A stretch of 64,000 nucleotides of DNA from Coptis chinensis. Lineage: Eukaryota > Streptophyta > Magnoliopsida > Ranunculales > Ranunculaceae. The notes beneath the pieces were generated by a model. The model saw nothing but the letters and a program-made list of their open reading frames with translations. It was not told where the DNA came from and did no database searches. Shown in pieces: positions 1-11,240 of this stretch. Each line of letters opens with the position of its first letter. Position 1 is the stretch's first letter. The translations under genes were made by a program, and so were the position numbers. The DNA lies in assembly GCA_015680905.1 (NCBI GenBank), contig CM027377.1:39456501-39520500 (forward strand), written 5' to 3'.

Positions 1-1
1 T

Positions 2-118
2 CAACAACAGAGTTTGCAAGCCATCCAACTTTCCTTACAGCAGCTAGCTCAAGAGAAAGTACAACCCAAAGGTGCATTTCCAGGACAAGCGATACCTAAT
101 CCTAAAACACCAACATAG
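2..118 (+). pseudogene. Athila-1 gag C-terminal tail (partial)
   Basis: Frame 2 is open from the window edge to a TAG at 116-118. It encodes a glutamine-rich tail (QQQSLQAIQLSLQQLA) followed by GAFPGQAIPNPK, which matches the low-complexity end of Athila gag before the conserved 'N-A-I-T-LRSG' block. That block appears just downstream in another frame (from 127), so gag is split from the rest by a stop plus frame change. In intact Athila elements gag and pol are usually one reading frame. Confidence 0.6.
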
Positions 119-126
119 CCTTTGAG

Positions 127-1665
127 GTGAACGGTAATACTAGTACGGAAAATGTAAACGTAGGTGAGCTAAATGCCATCACCACTCTCCGTTCTGGTAG
201 AATGGTTGACAACAATGTAACTATGCATATAGTTACCGCACAAGTAGTCCCTACACAGGAGATTGAACTAGATACCAAAATGGAAACTGAAGAGCCTACC
301 CCTGTAGAGGTACCAGTTAAACCACAACCTAAGAAACAAAAAGCAAAGGTTAGACATCCAGTTGAACCATACGCTAAGCATAGAGAGACACCACCGTTTC
401 TCCAGAAATTAGCTATGTTAAACAGAGATACAAACTTTGACGAGATTAGGGAAGTATTCAAGAATCTAACGATTAACCTACCTTTTCTCGAAGCAATTAA
501 AAAATTACCTCACCACGCTAAGTTTCTTAAGGAGTTGTGCACTACTAGGCGTAGGACAAATATTCCTAAAGAAGCCTTTCTAACTGAACAATTTCCAACT
601 TTAACAGAACATAATGGAATTGTGAAGTACAAGGACCCTGGTCGTCCTACTGTACAATGCACCTTAAGAGATTCTCACACGACCACCGCTTTATTAGACC
701 TGGGGGCAAGTGTAAACTTACTCCCGTATTATTTATACAAACAAATAGGTCTACAAGAGATGCAACCTACTCAAATGACGTTGCAATTAGCGGATAGGTC
801 TATTAAGTATCCTAAGGGTGTGGTTGAAAATGTGCTAGTTAAGGTCCAAGATTTCTACTATCCTGTTGATTTTGTTATCCTCGATACAGAAGTCATTAAT
901 GACTCTGTTCCGATCATCTTAGGGCATCCATTTTTGGCAACTGCCAATGCGCTTATAAACTACCAAAATGGTTCGATGTCCTTGTCTTTTGGCCATCTTT
1001 CGGTTGAGGTAAATGTTTTTAAAATGATGAAACAGTTACCAAATTCATCTATAGATGGAGAGATTAGCATGATCGAGAGCTTAGCGCAAGATTATTTTAA
1101 TAACACGTTTCCAGAAAACCATATGCATAAATTTCTTTCTTTTGGAAGTTCAGATTTTGTCGATGACTCCTACGTACAAGAAGTCAACACTATCTTCGAG
1201 TCTACACAAATCGTAGAACCTTTGGTTGCTCCATATACAGAGTTTGAAGGCCTGCTGCCTAAGCAAGTATTCATTACTCAAGATGAGGACACCCCAGAAG
1301 CTTTTATCGACATACCAACCACCCCGGTACTTAAACCTCTTCCTCCTGAGTTAAAATATATTCAACTTGATTCGGATGGTAGCCATTCGGTAATTATATC
1401 TTCTCTATTATCTAAGGAGGAAGAGACACATTTAATCAGGGTGATTAAGGAGCATCGTTCTACGATTGGTTGGTCCCTAGCCGATATTAAGGGAATTGAC
1501 CCTAATGTGTGCACTCACTGTATCCATTTGGAGGATAACGCAAAGACTTCTCGCGAACCTCAGCGTCGTTTGAACCCGTCCATGAAAGAAGTGGTCAAGG
1601 AAGAAGTCTTACGGGTATCATATACCCAATCTCTGATAGCGAATGGGTCAGTCCCATTCATGTAG
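127..1665 (+). pseudogene. Athila-1 gag end, aspartic protease and RT start
   Basis: A 512-codon frame with three parts. Residues about 1-150 are the gag end/linker (NAITTLRSGR, then FKNLTINLPFLEAIKKLP). An aspartic protease follows with its catalytic triad at LLDLGASVNLLP (Asp near residue 191); the DLGA form rather than DTGA is normal for Athila. The last part is the start of reverse transcriptase (EPQRRLNPSMKEVVKEEVL). Near 1612 about ten bases appear to be missing, so the following 'YPISDSEWVSPIHVVPKK'-type sequence is read out of frame and terminates at 1665. The 127 start is a frame edge (GTG), not a real initiator. Protease would mature the polyprotein in the cytoplasmic particle. Confidence 0.85.
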
Positions 1666-2929
1666 TTCCAAAAAAATCAGGGATTACAATGGTATGTAAT
1701 GCCAAGGGTGAATATGTTGCCACACATGGTCCTATGAAATGGAGGATCTGTATTAATTACAGACGTTTAAATGCCATGACATGAAAGGATCATTTTCCAT
1801 TACCCCTTATAGATCAGATGTTAGAACGTCTAGCTGGTCATGCTTTTTACTGTTTTTTGGATGGCTACTCTGGCTATTTCCAAATTATTATTGATATACC
1901 AAGAAAAGACTACCTTTACATGTCCTTTTGGAACATACGCCTATAAACGAATGCATTTTGGCCTTTGTAATGCTCCCGGTACCTTCCAGCGGTGTATGCT
2001 TCATATATTTAGTGACATGGTATAGCGTTTCATGGAAGTATTCATGGATGATTTTTCTATCTATGGAGACTCTTTCACTGACTGCCTGTCTAACCTATCT
2101 AAGGTTTTGACACGGTGTGAAGAGAAAAGTCTAGTTTTAAATTGGGAAAAATGTCATTTCATGGTAAAAAAAGGGCATAGTACTAGGTCACATTGTATCT
2201 AGTGATGGCATAGAAGTTGATAAGGCCAAACTAGATAAGATAGCAACTCTACCTATACCACGGACTGTCCATGATATTAGAGCCTTTCTAGGCCATGCAG
2301 GTTTTTATAGGCGCTTTATCAAAGATTTTTCAAAAATAGCTAGGCCGCTAACTAATTTGCTTTTAAATGATGCCATCTTTGATTTTAATTTTAACTGTAA
2401 ACAGGCTTTTGAAACTTTAAAAGCCGCCTTAACTTCTGCACCCATTATACAGCCTCCCGATTGGTCTAAACCTTTCAAACTCATGTGTGATGCTAGTGAT
2501 TATGTAGTTGGTGCTGTCTTGGGACAGAAACTTGATAATAAATCCACTATTATTTATTATGCTAGTAAAACTCTAAACGATGCTCAAAGGAATTATACAA
2601 CTACTGAAAAAGAATTCTTAGCTGTCTTTTATGCTTTAGATAAGTTTCGCCCTTATTTGGTTGGTTCTAAGACCCTAATTTACACCGACCATGCAGCCCT
2701 TAGGTACCTTCTCGCAAAGAAGGATGCTAAGCAGAGATTAATCCGATGGATTCTCCTCCTGCAAGAGTTCACCTTAGAAATAAAGGACAAAAGAGGGGTT
2801 GAAAACGTAGTTGCCAACCACTTATCTAGACTGACAAACGACAATGATAGTGATTCGGAATCCATACCCGACTCTTTTCCTAATGAGTATTTGTATGCTA
2901 TTTTTTCTACACCATGGTTGACATCGTGA
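1666..2929 (+). pseudogene. Athila-1 reverse transcriptase and RNase H
   Basis: RT motifs are readable over several frames: MKWRICINYRRLNA (about 1735-1775), FLDGYSGYFQI (about 1855-1890), HFGLCNAPGTFQRC (about 1955-1995) and the catalytic box FMEVFMDDF (about 2029-2055). A TGA at 1782, a TAG at 2023 and a frameshift near 2170 break it. The 2357-2929 frame is an intact RNase H with [31 protein letters not shown] and [10 protein letters not shown], then the chromodomain-less linker NHLSRL. The enzyme copies element RNA into cDNA and removes the RNA strand. As written this copy could not make a full RT. Confidence 0.88.
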
Positions 2930-4202
2930 ATTATTTAGCGGCTGATGTTATTCCTTTTGATTGGTCAAGAAATGAACGTAAGAAGTTTTTTGCCAGAGTT
3001 AAGTTATACTACTGGGATGAGCCCTACCTTTTTAAGTATTGTACAGATCAGATTATTCGTCGTTGTATTTCCCAGTGGGAATATAATGAGGTTCTCTCAT
3101 TCTGCCATGAAAAAGAGTGTGGTGGTCATTTCAGTGGTATGAAAACAGCTGCTAAAATTCTACAATGTAGGTTTTATTGGCCTACTCTCTTTAAAGATGC
3201 CCAAGTGCATTGCAAGGCGTGCATTCGTTGCCAACAATTTGGGTGAATCACGAAGCGTAATATGATGCCATTGAATTCAATCATGGTGGTAGAAATTTTT
3301 GACGTATGGGGCATTGATTTCATGGGTCCCTTTCCAATTTCCCACGGCTTCATTTATATTCTAGTTGTCATGGACTACGTGTCTAAATGGATAGAGGCCA
3401 TGGCTTGCCGTAGCAATGACCATAAGACAGTTGTGTTTTTTGTTAAAGAGCATATTTTATGTCGATTTGGCATTCCCAAAGCCATCATTAGTAATGGTGG
3501 AACACATTTTTGTAACAGAATTGTTGCATCTCTTGTGAAGAAATATGGAGTTACACATAAGGTAGCAACTCCGTATCATCCACAAACTAGCGGACAAGTA
3601 GAAGTTTCTAATAGGGAAATCAAAAAGATCTTAGAAACAACTGTAAATCCTGATAGAAAAGGCTGGTCAAAGCGTCTATCTGATGCCTTATGGACATATA
3701 TGACTGCTTTCAAAACTTCTATAGGTATGTCTCCCTTTAAACTTGTATTTGGGAAACCTTGTCATTTGCCCGTTGAATTGGAGCATCGTGCTATGTGGGC
3801 TATAAAAAGCCTTAACTTCAATTTTGATGAGGCGGGTGTCAAGCGCAAGTTGCAATTGAATGAGCTTGAAGAAATCCGTAGCGATTCTTATGACCTCGCA
3901 AAGGATTATAAAGCTAACATGAAACGTGTTCATGATAAGCAAATTTTACGCAAAGAGTTTGTGGTAGGTCAAAAGGTCTTACTTTACAATTCCGTCTACA
4001 TATTTTTCCAGGGAAATTAAAAACCCGTTGGACTGGTCCTTTTCTGGTTACTGAAGTCACCCCTTACGGGGAAATCACCTTGGTAAATCCCAAGGACAAC
4101 AGTACCTTTCAAGTAAATGGCCAACGGTTGAAACATTTTCACGAGCTATTGTCCCCTGATGTAAAGGAAGTCCTTTTACAGGATCCTATCTATGAGGACT
4201 GA
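2914..4202 (+). pseudogene. Athila-1 integrase
   Basis: The frame runs from 2914 with one TGA at 3244 between the zinc-binding and catalytic halves, then shifts near 3985 before the C-terminal domain ends about 4202. The HHCC zinc region is HEKECGGHFSGMK ... CKACIRCQ. Catalytic core: first Asp in [10 protein letters not shown], second position in [10 protein letters not shown], and Glu in [15 protein letters not shown]. The second acidic residue is Asn here, where family members have Asp (ISDGG), which should abolish strand transfer. The C-terminal part (GPFLVTEVTPYGEI, FQVNGQRLKHF) is typical of Athila. A point mutation, a stop and a frameshift together indicate a dead enzyme. Confidence 0.87.
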
Positions 4203-5243
4203 CCTTTTTCATTGGTGTACTTCCTTTCATTTCCATATATTGGTAAGTGCACCATTAAGGTAACCGGGCCCTCCCTATGGAGTGTGTGGCTGTAAGTACC
4301 GGATTCTAAGTCCACGTTTAACATAATTCACGTTTTCCACTCTTGCATGTTTTCTCGGTTTTTGAGTCATGTCCCTCTATGGTGTGAATTATGCATTTAA
4401 TGCTTTCTTGTTTTCTTATATTAAATTTTATTCATAAAAAATAAAAAAATTATTTTAAAATCACACACATAGTAAGTTAATAAGTCTCGGAAATCTGACT
4501 TTAAAAGACCCACTTTTTAAAACAAATTTTCTCAACTCTGTGGCTAAAATTTGTTTAGGGGTGGGGTGTTCATTCCATCCTGGATTATTCAACTCTCCAG
4601 TTATGTTGGTTAGACCGTTTAATTGTATTACGATTCGGGTTGACATTATCTATGAAATTAGATTTTATTCATTTGCATAACTTACATCATGCACGCACTT
4701 CGAGGCATTTTCAATCTTCTAATATGTCACCAATGGTCGGACTAGAACATTTTATGAATCATTAGATTGGAAATTTTCTCCTGATCATTTCCATACCTCA
4801 TTCGTAAAAATCAGCCCGATAACGAAGCGGCAAATTAAGTTTGAAGTTGCGCGAAATATCAAAAAATCAAAATCCGAAAATCAAGTGGGCTTGGCCCAAC
4901 TTCGCACGCACGTGCAGCGCACGTGTGTCTCTTTCCTTCACACCAACCGTCGCGATTCCATTCTTCAAACCGCCATTACCAAATTTCAAAGCTTCAAAAA
5001 CCTAACCTAAAAAAAAAATAAGAAACCTAAATACACCCACGCCCAAAGTTAAAACCCACCCCAAATCTTCTCCTAACTACAACCACCACCACCTCCACCA
5101 ACTTAAACAACCAAACACCACCAAAAATTCAAAAATTTCGATTGCCACCACTACCACCGCGCCTCCTGCCATTATTTTTAGTTAGGGTGTTTCAAAACAA
5201 GTCCCCTACCTTATTCAAACCCACACATCTTATAAAAACTTCA
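4203..5243 (+). other. Athila-1 spacer between pol and env-region ORF
   Basis: No coding signal is seen. The stretch is AT-rich, then turns C/A-rich (CCACC runs about 5080-5140) just before the next ORF, like a leader for a subgenomic or spliced env-type message. It corresponds in position to 47,650-49,254 of Athila-2. Confidence 0.6.
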
Positions 5244-6345
5244 ATGGCTCAAAGACGTCGGATATTGCCGGAGCACGCTTTTACTGCCGACCACTTCGCG
5301 CCGTTTTACGGTGACGAGATGGTTAGGAGAGACTGGAGTGGTTTGTGGTACTCGACAGATGATTTTTACCACGAAGATTTGGTCCGAGAGTTTTATAGGA
5401 CGAGGGAGTTGAATGGGGATCGAATTTTTGTTAAGGTGGCTGGGAGGAGGAGAGAGGTTACTACTGGGTTGTTGGTTGAGATTTTAGGCATTCCACCTAG
5501 ACACCATCTCGATGCCACATTACATGATTCCCAGTTTACTGTTGTAGAACCTTTGATGAACGCGACTGTTATGGAAGGGAACTACAATGCGAGCTCGCAT
5601 TGTGTTCGTCAGTCGTCTCTCCGAACTAACCAGGTGGTTGTAGCTCAGTGGATTGGTAGGAATGTCATAGGGAAGGAGAAAGTCAGTGATATCGGCCTGA
5701 ACTGCCTTCACGTTCTATGGATACTCCAGGAGCAGAGGTATGAGTTCTGTATTTTGGAGTTTTTGCGTAACATGATTATGGGAGTTGGAAAGAGTATTGC
5801 ACCTCTCACTATTTTGATAACGAAGATCGTGATAACCTTGAGAGCGACTCCGAGGTCTGATAGGATTTGCCTGACGGAGCACCGAAATCATCATATTTAT
5901 ACGGAGTGTATCTAGAGAATTTGGAGGTTGCCTGAAGAGAGGGTAGTCGAGGAGAGTGACTCGGAGGATGAGGATGACACGGCATGTTTTGATGCCGATT
6001 CCTTGGAGAGGTGTAGGTCGGATGCAAAACGCATGGCTGTGATTCACTGTGGCATGCGTTCTCTCAATACTATTTGTGAAGACCTCCAAACTCGGCAGGC
6101 TACCATGCATCATAACTTCGAGACTCGTGCCCGGCGAGAGGATGAGCGGTGGGAATAGACGAGTGCTGAGATGGACGCTCAGCGCCAGTTCCGAGACGAC
6201 ATGCTTGCACGCTTTCCACCCCAGGGGGGTTCTTCTTCAGAGGAGCGGTCTGCGGAGGCACGCGGCGTCGTCGCCAAGAAGACGGATGGCTCTTGGCCCA
6301 TCGGAAGCCCAAGGGCCATCTGCTTCTCGAGCGCATTCCACTACT
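5244..6345 (+). pseudogene. Athila-1 env-region ORF A (plant transposon protein-like)
   Basis: The ATG at 5244 (MAQRRRILPEHAFTADHFAP) is the first good start. The frame continues through single TAGs at 5913 and 6156 to about 6345. The N-terminal part has RDWSGLWY ... YHEDLVREFYRTREL ... GRRREVTTGLLVEILGIP, which resembles the 'putative plant transposon protein' domain found downstream of integrase in Athila elements. Past the first TAG comes an acidic patch (EESDSEDEDDT), then a region rich in E, R and Q that could form a coiled coil. It sits where Athila elements carry an env-like ORF, but I see no clear signal peptide or membrane span. Function unknown. The homologous block in Athila-2 starts at 49,255. 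Confidence 0.65.
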
Positions 6346-7219
6346 AGTAGCGAGTGGTTTAGGGATCTAATGAGTTGATTTGTTTTATTGTATTTGTTTT
6401 TATTTAGTACGGATGTAAAAAGATTAGTTCAGTAATTAAATTTGAATTTCGTTGTCGTATGTTATTTGGAATTCAATTTTAATATAAGTTGGTTAATTTT
6501 GAATTATGTGTTGTTCTTATCATTAATCCCACCATTCCAAATTGTTTGGGGATGGTATTATTTAGCCTAATATAATTCGTTATATGATCATCTATTTTCA
6601 GAAGTTGTTTTGGAGTGAGGGTTGAGAATATTACCGATATGGGCATCACTATAAATAGATATTGTGTTAGGATGAAATCTCGATAAATTAGGCAGTATCT
6701 AACCTAAATTCAACCTAAAAGATATTAGGTTTGTTTTGTAATAGAGAATATGGGTTGTTTCCGTTTTCGGTTTTGGAAATTTTATTATTTTCGACAATTG
6801 CCTTAAAACTTTTTGGGTAACTTCCCGATTCGTTTTAGCAACTTAAATCCTATAAAAACTGCATTCATTCTACACTCACAACCCCAACTACATCTCACAT
6901 TAATCTCTCACGTTTCATTCCCACTTTACCTTATTTTTCCTTCAAGACTCGCGCCTTTACAGCCCCCTCGACTTTGCGCCCTCAAAGAATGTTAGAGGAA
7001 TTATACCCTGAGCGCGACATGCGCCCTCTCCAGCACAAACCTAAATGCCACCTACGCCCAAAACACTAGAATTCCAGTTTTCATCCTGAGCGCACCCCGC
7101 ACCCATCCCAGGCTAAAAGTGAGCGCACCCTACGCCCAAGTGCCTGAAATTCGAAACTCAATAGAGCGCACCCGCACCCACCCCAGGCATACATTGAGTG
7201 CACCTACGCCCTAACCCCT
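6346..7219 (+). other. Athila-1 spacer between env-region ORFs
   Basis: AT-rich to about 6780 with no ORF worth calling, then C-rich, ending in a three-copy GC-rich repeat (see 7010-7219). Confidence 0.6.
7010..7219 (+). repeat. GC-rich tandem repeat, about 76 bp x 2.7
   Basis: Units start at 7010, 7088 and 7164, each opening with GAGCGC and containing a later '(C)TACGCCC' or 'CGCCC' stretch. Copies 2 and 3 share GCACCC.TCCCAGGC and GAG(C/T)GCACC near their middles. It is markedly richer in C than the surrounding element. Confidence 0.6.
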
Positions 7220-8215
7220 GTGGGCACCAAAAATTTCAAGTTTTACGAGGGTTGTTCTGGTATAGTTGCAGCTATTCTAGAGAGTAGTTTTGTGATGACG
7301 TCTCCTATAGTAATACTGGAGCAGTCTTTCGAACACTTATTGGGGAGCGAGTCTTATGGACATTGGTTTCGTGAGAGGATCATGCAATTCGGATGGAGGC
7401 ATCTTCTGGTAAGTGAAGACGACTCGTATTCACCTAAGCCTACTGAATTTTTCTACAATAATGTTAAGTTCTATTGTAACCAAGATGGAGAACAAGAATT
7501 CTCCGTTACGGTTGATGACACACCCCTAGAATTCAATAAGTATGTGGTAGCATTAGTTTCGGGAATACCAATACCTAATCCTATTCACACGTGGGGATAT
7601 ATGACCGATAATTCATACCTCTATGACTATACATATTTCCATGAGTATTATGGGGGAGGGGTATTTCGTATAATGGACCAAGGGCGTTACAACATAGCCC
7701 TTGGTAGCCTGTCCCTAAATGTAGGCACCACCATGTTATTCATCCTCATGAATATTCTAGGGGAGTTTTAGTTTACTTCTGCAAATAGTACCGCTGGTGA
7801 CGTTTTCCTTGCTTTAGCTGAGGGACATCACCGATATGACATTCCTCAAGTATTAGTGGCTAGTCTTAAGAGAGCCCAAAGCATGCGCCATAAGTATCTT
7901 CTTATGCCTATTTTGGTTTGCCGTATCCTGCATAGTTGTCTACCAGAATTATGTACCCAGTTCACGGATTGGAAAAGGGTTGAAGTCATGAGACCCACCA
8001 ATTGGGTGGTTCGCTCATTTCGAGTAATGACTTGGCCGGGATGGCAGGTGCAACCTCATTTGGTTGCTCCTTACACCCCATCAGACATAGTAACACTAGA
8101 AGGGTTAGCACAAGTTGACGACACACAGCGTCAGGCTTGGCAAGTTATCATGGCATGGCAGGATACGAAAGAACCTCATCTCTTTGAAGAGGGAAATGAG
8201 GAGGACAATGTTTAA
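7220..8215 (+). pseudogene. Athila-1 env-region ORF B
   Basis: One frame of about 331 codons is interrupted by a single TAG at 7769-7771. Before the stop: YGHWFRERIMQFGW, NNVKFYCNQDGEQEF, and GRYNIALGSLSLNVGTTMLF. After it: LALAEGHHRYDIPQVLVASL, WKRVEVMRPTNWVVRSF, and a polar end EEGNEEDNV before TAA. The segment around GTTMLFILMN and VASLKRAQS matches Athila-2 (GTAMLFILQHH; IENLKKARS at about 50,230-50,400), so it is a genuine element ORF. I do not recognise a function. It may be the C-terminal half of the same env-region product as ORF A or a separate protein; the 5' start is unclear. Confidence 0.6.
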
Positions 8216-10007
8216 ACGGTAGTGCAGGTAAGTTTTTATTTCAGTTAGTGTATGCTTATGTCCCAAGCAATCTATTTCTCATTAACCCCATAACAGGTGG
8301 AACTCTTATAGAGTTGCGTCAGTTTTCTTTTCTATATTAGTATGTTATAACCTTGTTTCGCAGATGTTCCAGAATTTCACGCGTTTCAATGGTATTTTCC
8401 TACCCTCTTTATTTAAAATAATTTGATGACAAAGCATGCTTCTTGTTTGGGGGGGCATAGAAACACGTGTAATTAATTACGACATCTGTTAGGATATAGA
8501 TATGTATAATATGCACTTGTTTTCTAGCTAAAAAATTCAAAAAATTTAAAAATATAAATAAAAAGTATGCTATACACTTAGAAACATTAGTATTATTTTC
8601 TTTCTCTATGCTCTCAATAATCTAGAAGTCTCACGTAGCTTTTGCATTAGAATAGTTTTTTTAGAAACTTAGGCTAATATGTAGATAATAATCCTTGCAT
8701 CTATCTATAAATATGTTACATGAGTATCTATGATTGTTGGCAGTAAGTTTCTGAAATCTAGGCTAGAGTACTTATTCTACAAATCCTGTGAGAATATAGC
8801 CTAAAGCCTTATATGAGTGACACATTTGAGAAATGACACAAGGGAGAAGTAAAATCCGGATAGAGAAATCACACGTCCACTTGCTAGATCACTATACCAT
8901 ATCCTAAGCGAGAATTTAGGCCCTCTTTAGATCGATATAGCCAGAAATTCCAACCTATGAATTAGTTTCCGCTAGTCGCCCCTCTGAGCCTTTCTTTAGC
9001 CTTTCATAAACCACAAATCCTTTACCCTGTTACAAAACAAAACAAAATAAAAAATCAACCGACCCAATTTTTTGAATAAGTTTGAGAATAGAGATGAAGA
9101 ATAGAAAAGAGAATAACCATTGAAATCAAGAACTCGTTAGTCGCTTCAGAAGAGAAAAGTAAGTTTCCATCCAAATAAAAAAATAAATAAATAAATAAAT
9201 AAAGAGTTAGAACTCCAAAAATAGAATCAAGGAGTCAAAAGTCAAAGAAAAAGAGAAAAAAATATGGCTAAAGATGGAAACAAAGTGTAGAAGTAAAAGT
9301 AAAGAATAAGGTTTTCTCTAGTTACATAATATGAAGACTCTATTATCTCAGACTTGTTCTCTTTGAATATCTATTTCCTTCCTTCTTAAACCATCTTCTA
9401 ATCCCCACAACACCTAATAAAGACCTCTAGCTCAATTAGGAATAGGATAGTGTGATAGTAAGTGGCATATGTGTTTGATCGACTCCGGCTTCCTTGTGTG
9501 TCATTGAGTTTGTAAGGTAAAGTGTGCCCACCGCATTAATCGAGTAGCTTAAACTTGAGCGGAAAATCAGAGTGGTTTTTGTCTTGACATTTATGTGAGG
9601 ACCTACTTAAGGACGCTTATTCGAAGTTTTCAAACGGACCTGCTAGTTCATCTCATAGTATTACTCATTGTAAATATGTTTATTCGTAGATGATAGATTA
9701 TTATGCATATATTAGCTTAGGTTCCGACTTGATTATTCTGTATTCATTGCTAGTGAGATGCATAGATAATTGAGACATAGATAAGGAAATATTTCTGAGT
9801 CGTTGTAGTATAGATGAAGTTTGTGAGTACCTTCACTGGAAAACTCTTACGAGGCTATAACTCGTCCACTAGAGAAATCCTAGTGGTTTAAGGCCTCATT
9901 GCATATAGTCAATGCAATTGCACTCGGCGAAACGAGATTAGTTTGAACTCTATTTTTGGTCCCTTATGCTAATTTCTCATATTTGCTTGAGGACAAACAA
10001 AATGCTG
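8216..10007 (+). other. Athila-1 3' untranslated region
   Basis: Non-coding. Three stretches are shared with Athila-2's 3' UTR: around 8880-8960 (TTTAGATCGATATAGCC), around 9405-9460 (AAAGACCTCTAGCTCAATTA) and the last 40 bases (TTGCTTGAGGACAA). A G-rich tract at 8446-8455 mimics the real polypurine tract. The region 9180-9310 is A-rich with (AAAT)n-like runs. Confidence 0.65.
8423..8455 (+). repeat. Internal polypurine-like module, upstream copy (Athila-1)
   Basis: TTTGATGACAAAGCATG followed by TTTGGGGGGG. It echoes the module immediately before the 3' LTR (TTGAGGACAA ... TTTGGGGGTGG at 9990-10020). Confidence 0.5.
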
Positions 10008-10020
10008 TTTGGGGGTGGTT
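10008..10020 (+). promoter_or_regulatory. Athila-1 polypurine tract
   Basis: TTTGGGGGTGGTT lies directly against the TGATAAG start of the 3' LTR, where plus-strand DNA synthesis is primed. The same arrangement is seen before 52,511 in Athila-2. Confidence 0.8.
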
Positions 10021-11240
10021 TGATAAGAGCCCAAAACTGTAGTTTTAACCCCTTAATAATACTACTTTTAGACCAATTATGCGAGTAATAAATAAGAGTT
10101 AATGCTAATTACGTGTTTTTATGTATTTCAGACATGAAACTCAATTATGTGCAGAAATGTGCTACTTTGGTAATATAAAGGAGCAAAGGGTTGGTTGCTA
10201 AGAAGTTCTATGATAAAGGCCAAGGTTCAAGGAGACAAAGCATTTATGAAGCCCGGTCAAAAGTTGAAAAGTCAACACGGGCAGAAACAGTGCACAAGTC
10301 AGTAGAACTTCTGAAGACAATATTTTTGGACTCAAGCTTCGGATTTGGGCCTACCTTATGTCAAAACGACCGTCTCGGAAAGAGCTTTCCAATGGTCTAA
10401 GCCTTGACCCAATCAAAGGAGCAAAAGTAAATGAAAAGTCTGCTGAAGTCAAAGCTAGCTGAAACGGGCTCTGTGGACTGAAGAAATTGGGCTTTGGGCT
10501 CGATTTTTCGGCCCAAAACATGGCTCCTTAGCCCATGCACGAAATTGTGGATCTGGTCTCCTCCTTTACATAAAACAAGACTTAGCTCTTAAGAAAGATA
10601 TAGTTAGATAGCTTAGATAGAAAAGTAGTCATTAAAATAGCTTGTAGATCTAGTTTTTGAATTGAATTAGTTAAATTAATTAGTTTCATACATTGTTTTA
10701 GATTAATTCTTTGAACCATAGTTCTTCATTGATTAGATAAATAAAATAGTTATTTCTTGTTCATTTCGATTTTGTCATTTAAAATTGTTAGATCTAAATT
10801 CAATTGTTATTATTCAATTCTTAGTTATTAATTTATAATTCAATTATTGTTAGTTAAATTTAATAAAGTTATAATCTTTATATTACGTCTAGTTTTAATT
10901 CACATCGTAGTATAATTCCCACCATTGCTCTCATTAGACTTTGAATAGATTAGTCAATCTAGAAAACTTGAATGCTAAAGAACTAAGAGTGGAACGAACT
11001 TTTTACTCCACTCTATTTCGATAGAATTGAGAGTATAGAAATCTTTGATAGCAACGCGTAATTAAGTTTAGTTTCACTTGCGTTTTAAGTTTCATCATTC
11101 ATTTCGTAGGTAAATTATTCAATTTTAAGTATATCATTAATCCATTTAGTAGAATTAATACATATTATGGCCTGTTAAATGAAACCAAGTTTTCATAGTC
11201 CCTTTACTTAGACTTTTGTAGATATACCACAAACTTATTC
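10021..11240 (+). repeat. Athila-1 3' LTR (end uncertain)
   Basis: Starts TGATAAGAGCCCAAAACTG, homologous to the Athila-2 LTR start TGATAAGCACCCAAAACCG at 52,511. Similarity in order is visible at the beginning and at CCCTTTACTTAGAC (about 11,200; compare CCCTTTACTCGACC near 54,181). The terminal CA was not identified, so the LTR may be truncated by the following repeat. Confidence 0.7.

Larger units (their letters stand above)
1..11240 (+). mobile_element. Athila-1: Ty3/gypsy LTR retrotransposon, 5'-incomplete in window
   Basis: The order is gag tail, protease, reverse transcriptase, RNase H, integrase, two env-region ORFs, a 1.8-kb untranslated region, a polypurine tract and a 3' LTR starting at 10021. 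The lineage call rests on the Athila-type protease motif LLDLGASVNLLP, the RT block FGLCNAPGTFQRC and the integrase phrase [19 protein letters not shown]. The 5' LTR and most of gag lie left of the window. Several stops and frameshifts break pol, so this copy is not autonomous. The right edge is approximate because the end of the LTR could not be matched to a 5' copy. Confidence 0.88.
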
